DNA of 64,000 nucleotides from Periplaneta americana (lineage: Eukaryota; Arthropoda; Insecta; Blattodea; Blattidae). Where the stretch lies: contig NC_091126.1 in NCBI RefSeq assembly GCF_040183065.1, forward strand, positions 140,095,204 through 140,159,203, given 5' to 3'. Shown piece by piece: positions 36,741 to 45,275 of this stretch. A program made the translations under genes and the position numbers. The notes under the pieces are model-generated. The model was not told the DNA's origin. It saw nothing but the letters and a program-made list of their open reading frames with translations, and ran no database searches. Each line of letters begins with the position of its first letter. Position 1 is the first letter of the stretch.

Positions 36741-36889
36741 TGGAGTGGAATATTTACAATTTTGTTCAATTCATATATGCAGACAAAAACTGGAACACAA
36801 TTAAACACAGATTTCTTTCTTATAAAAAGTTGGACTTAGAACAGTCTGGTTCTCAGCCATCGACTTGTTAATAAACTTCGTCATGCCTG

Positions 36890-37960
36890 TCTTGTGAATA
36901 TATTCCTGCCCATCATTTGTGGGATATTAATAGGCAAGACTGGCCTGTATAAACAAAAATTATAATTGTTTCACTTAAGACTTGTGGTAGGGAATAGTAT
37001 CTCAACCACAAAGCATCTGCGTCAACAACTGTTCTCATTCTGCGCAGCATGGAATCCACAAGATTATGAAACAGAACTCAATCATTCTGGCTGCTCTTGA
37101 TGCACAATAACCTAAACGAAAGAGGGCAATGATTTGTTACATTCTGTCATATTCAATACTAATGCCAAGACATATTGTTTTATTTACAGATAGGAGTATT
37201 GCTTGAGAGAGGGGGGTTTGTTATTTACTAGAGTTCAGGCATGTAATGTAACATTCTTGGCTTGTGTCTCCTTTCATCTTGTATTAAAAGAAGTACATGT
37301 GTATCTGAATTTCGATATATGCTTTATTATCCACTATTAGAGACACAAAACTAAATAAATATTCACTAATTGAAGGGTTCAGAACCATAGTGCCATTTAC
37401 TAAAATCATAGAAAACAAGGGTTACAATGAAGTTATTACCATAATTCAATGGAAACATATAGCAAGTAATATAAAGTATACACATTAAAACTAAGTGATA
37501 CATCAATCTTCATAAAACTATGGTATTCACTTAACTTTAATCCTTGCTTTCTCAGTTTTTAATAAATGACGCTTAGCCCACTATTGCTCTGAACCCTTCA
37601 ATTAATGTAATATTATTACCATGCTTCTTGAGCAATTCTACAGTTGGCGGAATTTCGGAAGGCGGTCGGCTGTTATATGCGCTGTAGCATTTCTGGTATG
37701 TGACATCACAAGCTTGTACAGTAGAACCAATCGGAATCAGTCTGTAACAAGTACTTCCCGAGTTCGTTTGTTCACGTGTAAGTGTTTCAATACATTGAAT
37801 AAGTAAAACTAACATTTACTGTGCGTGTGTGTGTGTGTTTGTATGTGCGTGCGTGTGTAAGATAAATAAATGGAAGAAGAGACTGTAAAAAGACAAATAT
37901 TACACAGGCAGGCATGGAAAATAGTGTTTAAGATGTATAATTATTTTAAAATGTTTCGGA
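36890..37960. other. Intronic DNA, no gene seen
   Basis: AT-rich intron sequence with a GT-rich stretch at 37,817-37,860. The opposing open frames at 37573-37815 show no known domain. Confidence 0.4.
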
Positions 37961-38104
37961 ATATGCATATGTCTTTCTCGTGTTAAATTTTACCGTACCT
38001 GGTTTACATGTTTCGGCCTGTTATTGGCCTTCTTCAGATCAGTTGAGTTTTGAAGAAGGCCAATAACAGGCCGAAACATTTAATATTTGAGGAGAAAAAT
38101 TCGA

Positions 38105-38176
38105 TCTGGCACCGGGGATCGAACCCGGGTCCTTGGTTCTATGTACCAAGCGCTCTGACCATTGAGCTACGCCAAA
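38105..38176 (-). other. tRNA-like sequence (left arm of the inverted repeat)
   Basis: 72 nt that fold as a cloverleaf: acceptor TTTGGCG/TGCCAGA (all seven pairs, two G-T), D stem GCTC/GAGC, anticodon stem TTGGT/ACCAA with a 7-base loop ACATAGA, and T stem CCGGG/CCCGG with loop TTCGATC. Anticodon position reads ATA, but position 33 is C instead of the invariant T. There are two linker bases between D and anticodon stems, and no true CCA-less terminator context was seen. More likely a SINE head than a translating tRNA. Confidence 0.55.
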
Positions 38177-38454
38177 TTCAATCCAAAGCACCGGACCGAA
38201 CCCTCCTCCTTCAATGTTTCCCTTTGTGGCCTGACTCCAAGTTAGGCGTATATGTTGACATATATGTCCAATGTCAACTGCCATTATACTAGGAGCGCAC
38301 TCAGCTGAGTTGTTTAGCCGGGATTCCGCAGTTACGTGCACATGAATCTGTACAAATATATGCACTGCAGCTATGAGATTTATTAATTAATTGGAGTCAG
38401 GCCATAAAGGGAAACAATGAAGGAGGAGTGTTCGGTCCAGTGCTGTGGATTGAA

Positions 38455-38526
38455 TTCGGTGTAGCTCAGTGGTTAGAGCGCTTGGTACGTAGAACCAAGG
38501 ACCCGGGTTCGATCCCCGGCGCTGGA
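38455..38526 (+). other. tRNA-like sequence (right arm of the inverted repeat)
   Basis: Same fold as the left arm: acceptor TTCGGTG/CGCTGGA, all seven positions pairing despite differing from the left arm, D stem GCTC/GAGC, anticodon stem TTGGT/ACCAA with loop ACGTAGA, T loop TTCGATC. Anticodon position reads GTA (tyrosine), again with C at position 33. The paired changes in the acceptor stem are noteworthy. A functional tRNA is possible but a tRNA-derived repeat is more likely. Confidence 0.55.
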
Positions 38527-38659
38527 GCGAATTTTTCTCCTCAAATATTAATTGTCAATATCACAGATATTATTCTCTAGGACAAATTAATAAATCTATA
38601 ATAGGCCGAAACATGTTAACCAGGTACGGTAAAATTTAACATGAGAAAGACATATAATA

Positions 38660-39111
38660 CATAGTCTGAAGTGATATAGTGTTAAAAGTTGTGTAATCAA
38701 GATGTATTAAAAATGTTGACGAGTAGAATGCTGCCGGCCATCTTGATGCTGGCTGCAACATTGCCAATGCGCAATAAACGACTGCAGAAGCATGTGGTGT
38801 GGGATTGAGAACTGTGCAAAGAATATTATTAGTAAAGGAAAGAGGATTTCTTTGGTGTCATGCTTACAGTAATCAACAGCTAATGTCATTATTGTCTTCT
38901 GATAATTTAAATTCTCTCCTGTGCTATAAATATTGCACGTGCATATGAAATATGATGTGCCAATGCTGTACACTGCCTTGCTCTCTCTATCTATCTATCT
39001 CGACGCAAATGCTAGCAGACGACTGCCTTCCGAATTGTTGTTGGCTCTAGTATTCAGAAAGACAATGAAGTTACGAAGTTCGAACATAAGGATTTAAGAG
39101 TTAGGACTTAC
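38660..39111. other. Intronic DNA next to the SLC41A donor site
   Basis: A short TCTA microsatellite at about 38,985-39,000; otherwise nothing recognisable. The downstream intron donor GTAAGT occupies 39,111-39,106 on the minus strand. Confidence 0.5.
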
Positions 39112-39320
39112 CCTTCCCGAAGAAACCTGCTGCAGGAGTGATGAAGATGACAGTATCATCATCTGCAAGAGTGCCCAGTTCTGCATCACGATGCAAAGCT
39201 GTGGATATGCGACTTGCCTGAACTGCAACCAGATTTCCTCCCACCCCATTTATCACTGGTTGAAAAACTGCAATGCCCTCAAACCGAGATACCATGAAGT
39301 CCAAGATGAGTCCTCCCAAA
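39112..39320 (-). CDS. SLC41A: SLC41-type Mg2+ transporter, internal coding exon
   Basis: 209-bp exon with acceptor TTTACAG at 39321 and consensus donor G|GTAAGT at 39111. It encodes LGGLILDFMVSRFEGIAVF, then QPVINGVGGNLVAVQASRIS, TALHRDAELG and ITPAAGFFGKG. The QPVINGVGGNLVAVQ-SR-(S)T-LH stretch is the hallmark membrane segment of MgtE/SLC41 transporters and lines the ion pathway. It enters after two bases of a codon and leaves after one base of a glycine codon, which the exon at 33,276 completes. Together the three exons give about 180 residues, the C-terminal third of a protein usually near 500. Earlier exons are not seen up to 64,000. Confidence 0.95.
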
Positions 39321-39512
39321 CTGTAAATAGAGAACACCAATACACATAATCGTCATTCTACTCTCCTTACAGTTCTGACCAGCTAACTAGCAAGCTGTTG
39401 GCATGGGTGCAAGGACGAGGGGGGGGGGCATGTATTAGACCACAATATTTCGGATGTAGCTGCTTAAGTTTACAACAACGAATAACTACATGACCCTGTC
39501 TTCTCTTCTGCT

Positions 39513-40060
39513 TAGGGGTGTGCAAAACTAATGCAACATGGCACTGCATTAAACATTTAAAATCAAGTCAAATACACAATATAGGCTTTTGTATGGTTAC
39601 TATGGCTTAGCATTCATATATAATCACTTATGTGCTTTAGATCGCCCACACTGATTGGTCAGGGCGAGTCTGTCTATATTAAGATAAATACTATTACTAG
39701 ATAAACATAAAGCAGATTCGAGATAACAGTCTATTAGACGTATACACGCAGTATTTTTAAGCAGGTCCATTTTAGAAAATAAATGTCCACAGACATATAG
39801 AACCAAAGATTGCCAGCACTTTAGCTGCGAAATTACCTAAGTTAGGAAACTTGTCATTGAGCAATAATTCATACATTCCTTGCTGGCTTTACCCGACATT
39901 TTAAAAAGATACTGTTCCTTATGAGTCTGCTATGTGTTTTGAAATTCGATAACTTTTTTGCACTACATTTTCAACTAGCAGTGATTGTGGGTTAGCTTTA
40001 ACATTAACAATTTTTTTAGTATAGATCCTTGAAACCTTTCTCTCTATTTTACCCTGCACA
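39513..40060 (-). pseudogene. hAT transposase relic, internally deleted
   Basis: The likely element end TAGGGGTGTGCAAAACTAATG is at 39513. On the minus strand, 39,800-39,640 encodes VLYVCGHLFSKMDLLKN and a diverged LIDCYLESAL--SSN segment, the hAT dimerisation signature. Farther up (about 40,060-39,925) lies KVSRIYTKKIVNVKANPQSLL, VENVVQKSYRISKHIADS, resembling the N-terminal region of the same kind of transposase. The catalytic core between them is missing. Its end sequence resembles that of the hAT relic at 31,775, so they may be related families. Confidence 0.62.
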
Positions 40061-40249
40061 ACAAATTTAATAAAAATAATATATTGCGGATAGAGGAGAC
40101 GGCCTCCAGATATGGAGGGTAGCTGCGAATATATTGAATAAGCAGTCGTGGACAACCGATAAGGGGTGGTCCTCCAGCTTGGGGGTTGGGCGAAGGGCTA
40201 ACAACCCATCACTGTAAAAAAACAGCTTGTTACGAATCCCTACAATAAG

Positions 40250-40528
40250 CCTCGGTTTGAGATGGGCAGGGCATGTAGCACGTATGGGCGAATCCAGAAA
40301 TGCATATAGAGTGTTAGTTGGGAGACTGGAGGGAAAAAGACCTTTAGGGAGGCCGAGACGTAGATGGGAGGATAATATTAAAATGGATTTGAGGGAGATG
40401 GGGTATGATGATAGAGACTGGATTAATCTTGCACAGGATAGGAACCGCTGGCGGCCTTATGTGAGGGCGGCAATGAACCTTCGGGTTCCTTAAAAGCCAT
40501 TTGTAAGTAAGTAAGTAATATATTGCTT
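40250..40528 (+). pseudogene. LINE (family B) 3'-terminal fragment
   Basis: Encodes LRWAGHVARMGESRNAYRVL, GKRPLGRPRRRWEDN, YDDRDWINLAQ and NLRVP with a stop at 40491-40493, then AAAAGCCATTT and GTAA repeats. It is almost identical to 60,098-60,367, with few substitutions (for example REMG versus REVG). The sequence before it (40,083-40,249) does not match the 60-kb copy at this point and may be another part of the element joined by an internal deletion. It lies about 100 bp before the macrosatellite begins. Confidence 0.9.
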
Positions 40529-40959
40529 CATATGCAAGAACCATTTTATTAACATAAATAATTTTTAACAATCCTAATTTAAACTCTTACCTAAAAGTTT
40601 ATGTGTCCCAAAATTACTCTCATGTTCAAGATTGAAGTCCTTTCTGATATTCTAGCAACTTGTTTTCACATGTATCGGCTATTTTGTTAAATTATGATGT
40701 ACTTCTTTACTATAGTATCACCATGTTATTGTACAAATAAATTTACATCCTTGGGTTAAAGTCAAGTCAAACACACCATAAACGAAAAAAATAAAGTAGT
40801 GCCGCGGCTGATATCAAAACGAAAATAAGGGACAAAAGTTGCTGTGATAGTGACAGATGGAAGGGATAGGCGGCAGGTAATGGAACCACGTGCATTATAT
40901 TACCGTGCATTTCCTTACTGATTCATACAGAAAAAAAGTTTTCATAAGGTCGAATCAGG

Positions 40960-41420
40960 AAAGGTTAGATTAGGTTAGTTTAGAATTTTGGTATGAGCTG
41001 GAAGAAAGGGCACATTCTCAGAATATTGCATATATATGCAAGGCATAGCAAAAGCTTAAGCTTAATCTAATCTACACTAACATTACCTAACCGAACCTGT
41101 CACTGATAGCGAGTTTATGTAAAGCTGAAGCAGTGATAGTTGAGTTGGTTCAGGCTTTTGTTATGTCTTGGAAGAAAGGGCACATTCTTAGACAATTGCG
41201 AATTTATACAAGACATAACAAATGAATAATCTAACCTAAACTAACATGTAAGTAATTAGAAGAATGCTAGTTTTCGTAAGGTTCAATCAGCATTTGGTTA
41301 GCTCAGTTTATGCTTTTCATATGTCTTGGAAGAAAGAGCACATTCTTAGACAACTTCAAGTATATGGAAGGCACAGAAAAACCTCAAACCAACCTGCCAT
41401 TTATTCGAATTTACGAAACT
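40960..41420. repeat. Sub-repeat cluster with TTAGG/CCTAA motifs (first of eight)
   Basis: About three units of ~160 bp here, anchored on CTTGGAAGAAAG (near 41,000, 41,168, 41,327). Equivalent clusters lie near 42,220-42,640, 45,690-46,290, 47,100-47,550, 50,550-51,150, 53,430-53,880, 56,770-57,340 and 60,720-61,130. Each unit reads nearly the same on both strands: TAGGCTTTTGGTATG...CATAGCAAAAGCCTA around one centre and CACTGATTC...GAATCAGTG around the other. CCTAA/TTAGG runs (up to four units, 50,821-50,841) lie in between. Confidence 0.88.
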
Positions 41421-41829
41421 AGCTTTTTCTCCGTAATTAAGGAAAATCACGGAAATGAGAAGTGCCGCCCCTCACTGCCGCATACCCATTCCAGCTTAAT
41501 AGTGAGATGCTTCATGAATTTTGCTCTTCACTGACAACCAATATAAAGCAACTTTCGACCTTTAATTTGGGTATGAAATTTGCGACTGCACTCCGATTTT
41601 TTTCTTTATGATATCTGTGAATCGTCTAGGACCCAAGAATGAAAATATATTTGTATGTTAAACTTTTGTTTACTAAGTGGGAAGAATATCTACTCTGGCC
41701 ATAAATTATTTTAATTACATATTTATTGATGCTGTGAAGATAAAATTTCGGCAGTACATATAGTATTTCATCTTTAAGCTCTTCTGAGTACATATATAAT
41801 ATCTAGCAACTTGTTTTCCTCATAAAGCC

Positions 41830-42930
41830 TACTTTGTTAAATTACTTACTACTTCTTTACGATAGCGTTACCAAGTTAAGGTACAAATCGTCGTTGATTT
41901 TTATGAAACATCCCATGAGGCAGTATACAACATAATTATTCCGGACGAAGACAATATTAACTAAAAATCAATGGGCCTATATAAAATTATGAAGTAAATC
42001 GGAAGAAAACGTTGGTGAATATAAAGGAGATCACCGATGATCAGTGTAGGTCGATTTCACACCGAAAATGAGGTCGAAAGTTGCTGTTAAAATGCGATGA
42101 GGAAGGTGTAGGCGGCAGGCAATGGTAGCACATGCATCACACTTTCGTGCCTTTCCTTAGTGATTCATAGAGAAAAGACGAGATTTCGTAAGATGGAATC
42201 AATGACAGGTTATGTTCGGTTATTTCAGTTTAGGCTTTTGGTATGAATTGGAAGAAAGTACACACTCTGGGACAAATGCGAATACACCCAAGGCATTGCA
42301 AAAATCTACACCATACTTAACGTAACCTGTCACTGATTCGATCAAAGCTACTTTTCGTAAGGTTGAGTGAGTGTGAGGTTATGTTAGTTAAGGATTTTGG
42401 TATGACTTGGAATTTCTTAGACAACTGCGGATATATGCAAGGCATAAAAAACCTAAACTACATAACCTATTATGTCACTGATTTGATTAAGGTCATTTTT
42501 CATAAGGTTGAATGAGTGCTAGGTTAGGTTAGGTTAAGATTTTCGAACACCTTGGAAGAAAGGGCATAATCTCGGCCAATTCTGAGTATATGGAAGGCAT
42601 AGAGCAATTCTAAACCAACCTAACCTAACCTGTCATTGATTGAAAGTTACAAAACTAGCTTTTTCTGTAAGCAAGGGAAAGCACGGAAATGAGATGCATA
42701 TGGTGCCCCTCACTGCCGCCTATCCACCTAACCTCACCTTTCCACCGACCCCACTTTCATAGCGATTTTCGACCATTAGTTTTGGTGTGACATTTGTGGC
42801 AGCATTCAAGCTATTTTATTACTTTGCAAGTTGTCTAGGGCCGAAGAATGTAAATACATTTATAATATAACCTGCTAATGCTATAATAAAATACTAATGA
42901 TTTTAAAATAAACTCCACTTAGTAACAGCT
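41830..42930. repeat. Long inverted-repeat block (example of the second block type)
   Basis: The left flank has TAGCGTTACCAAGTTAAGG (41,864), ACACCGAAAATGAGGTCGAA (42,060), GTAGGCGGCAGG and CATGCATCACACTTTCGTGC (42,108-42,152). It recurs inverted on the right, as CACGGAAATGAGATGCATATG, CTGCCGCCTA (42,684-42,722), TTTTCGACC...TTTGGTGTG (42,763-42,793) and TTAACCTG-like CATTAGCA (reading inward from 42,869). The interior is the sub-repeat cluster. The same design appears in every unit. Confidence 0.82.
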
Positions 42931-43724
42931 GAATCTATTTATTATTTTAAAATATTTTATTGCTGTTACTACTAGGGACACAGACTGGAAATATAATCAA
43001 TGTAATGAAATATGAATGGGTTTGCAAGGATCACTCAGAAAAATAATCTGTGTAATGTGCAAGAATTGTTAAAAATAGCTTTGTTGTTTGAAATAAAATT
43101 TGTTTTTTGAAGAAGAGTGAATATATCTAAAATTATATATTTAATGTGTCATGTGTAAAAAGTGTTCAAATAACATTGATGTCTTTAAATAAAACTTGAC
43201 GAAAGGAAAAAAAAAAAAATACATTCAATATGCCTTACAAAGTAATGTACCCAGTCACAAAAACTTGAATAAAACTTAGATCAATAAAACAAATGTTAAA
43301 CACGAGTTAGGGTGATTGCGAAGAATTGGCAAAATCATAAAAATAATGGGAAGGAAATAGGAGAACACCGTGAAAAATCCCTTGCGCCCGCTTTCTCCAC
43401 GACAAAAACATAATCGAAGAAATCAAATCCATATCAAAAGTAGTATAGTCGTAAGACCTAATTTCTCGATCAAGGAACAAGTACAAAGTATAATCACTTT
43501 TTTTTTTTTTGTATATATAATAGAAATGTTTATAAGTTAGAAGAGGATTTTATCGGGATATTTTTCAAGAAACAAGATAAGGTGAGGAGGATTTCTGAAG
43601 TATAGTGGCTAGTGACCTGGATAGTCAAAATGTAATCATCGCTTTTCACATGCGGGAACTTGACATCACTGCACCACTGGCAAGTGAAATAAAATAAAGA
43701 GACTCAGAAACACAGAGTTGCTCC

Positions 43725-43905
43725 CGTTTGCAGAATTTTTCTCTACCTTATGTTGTGCGCAGGAGACAAATATATCACATTTGTGGCAAATAAGCACCAA
43801 CTATTCTATATCGTTATATGTAATAAGGAAGACACAGCCATCTATGATGAAGTGTATTGCACTTCATCTGTTAGTGATCTGGAGGCCTATGTCAAATTTT
43901 ATTAA
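43725..43905 (+). other. Short open frame conserved across macrosatellite units (unit 1)
   Basis: Reads IFLYLMLCAGDKYITFVANK and later EDTAIYDEVYCTSSVSDLEA, ending in TAA after KFY. Equivalent frames occur near 48,700-48,885 (broken by a small insertion), 54,930-55,100 and 62,875-63,050. All keep FLYLMLWAGDKYFTFVVNKH-like and TAIYDE...SVSDLETH text. An AG acceptor-like TTTGCAG precedes it in units 1 and 4. No known family is recognised. It could be a captured exon, the end of an old transposon gene, or chance in a conserved repeat. Confidence 0.4.
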
Positions 43906-45151
43906 TTTTGAGGCAGGTCACATGACAAAACGGTAATAAAATAAAATTAGCGGCTGTTTAAAAAATTATATACTTTTACTTTCTATAAAAATTCGAAATA
44001 AGTGACTTTAAAATTCAAATGACTCAGTTATTCTCTGCTGCCACACAACTTGTATGTTGGAAGTTTCTCTTGTCTTTTTGTTTTCAAACTGGTTACTTAT
44101 CAACTGCTGTGTTTATCTAGCTCTGGACGATGAATCTGATTAATATTGAAAGGGGAGAGACCACGTGACTGCATAAGTAACTGCAGATGTATTTCAAGGT
44201 TTTCATCATATCGCACTCTTGTTCTAATTGCCTAAATATGTGAGCACCAAACAACCATATAACAACACATGTTTGCTCCAGGCTATTTTGTCGTTAATTT
44301 TTGCATTATGTTAACCGTAATATTAAAGAGGTTCTTGTTTAGTTTTGTAATATAGGTAATAATGCATTTTTTTCTTTTTCTAAATATGTTAATTCTTGAA
44401 ACTTACAACATTTAGCAACTCGTTCTATGAACTGAGACAAATTCAGTAAGCAGTTGGGATGAACCAGCTGTAGGACACAATTGGACACAGTGATTCAACA
44501 AAAGCGATCCCTTTCACTTTATACGTCATAAGTGAATTCAATAATTTTTCATATAGTGCTGGTGTACTCGAACATATTATTCAATGCAGGTAAGTCTCCA
44601 GAACACGAGAACCAATGGAGACTGGAATCTTCATTTTTTAAGTCTACCCCCTGATAAATGTGTGGTTTGGTTCTCCACTCGGAATTATTACAACATAAGA
44701 ATGGAAACATATTTAAACGCATAATCTTATGAACCATTATTGTACTTACAAGATACAGAATGAAAAATTTCCTCCCTCTTCTCCTTTCTCTTATGTTCAC
44801 TGTAAAATCTCCTTCCAATTCCCCAGTTCCTATACCATTTTTCCATTTTTATATCAGTACCGGTACATCATTAATGAAAACCTCAACAAAAAAAAAACCC
44901 AATACACTATTTGTATTATGGCATTATGAGATTTATTTCCACAGTAATCAGCATTATGTCTCACTTTGGCCCTGATTAAGTGTTACAATGCACTTGCATC
45001 AGACGTCATGAATGGAAAATTTTTCAATTGAAGTTCAAGACTGTGTTACATACTGGATTTTGAATATTAAAATGTCAGAAGTAAAAGATTACATCTGATG
45101 AAAGTGTCATGTTTACACTGGTTGTGCATCATGGATAAACATAATAATATT

Positions 45152-45275
45152 TTACGATGAAAGAGTAATGGAACGGAGAAAAATTCTCTCCGGCGCCGTT
45201 CCATTACTCTTTCGTCGTATGATGACGCAGAATATCTGCATGGAAATATCATATGTACTTCGGTACATTGAAATA
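45152..45275 (+). mobile_element. 124-bp SINE-like insertion with a perfect hairpin
   Basis: Present only in this macrosatellite unit. The sister unit at about 50,121-50,145 has the empty site. Flanked by 11-bp duplication ATAATAATATT (45141-45151, 45276-45286). Its first part is an inverted repeat: ACGATGAAAGAGTAATGGAA pairs with TTCCATTACTCTTTCGTCGT (45,154-45,223; one or two mismatches) around a ~20-nt loop. It then contains ATCTGCATGGAAATATCATA, GTACTTCGGTACATTG and an AAT-rich tail. Behaves like a short retroposon of unknown family. Confidence 0.82.

Larger units (their letters stand above)
37967..38655. repeat. Long inverted repeat with two opposed tRNA-like heads
   Basis: The outer arms 37,967-38,016 and 38,603-38,655 are nearly perfect inverted copies (GTTAAATTTTACCGTACCTGG). 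The inner arms 38,081-38,240 and 38,391-38,550, 160 bp each, are also inverted copies of high identity. The central spacer is about 150 bp. The left side carries an extra small hairpin of about 28 bp per arm (around GGCCTGTTATTGGCC, 38,008-38,078) that the right side lacks. The whole could fold into a cruciform of nearly 700 bp. It could be a foldback element or two SINE-like copies inserted head to head. Confidence 0.88.

Noticed and set aside
38105..38526. Calling the two tRNA-like folds as functional tRNA genes
   Set aside because: C replaces the invariant T at position 33, there is an extra linker base before the anticodon stem, and both sit inside a repeat arm. Kept as tRNA-like only.
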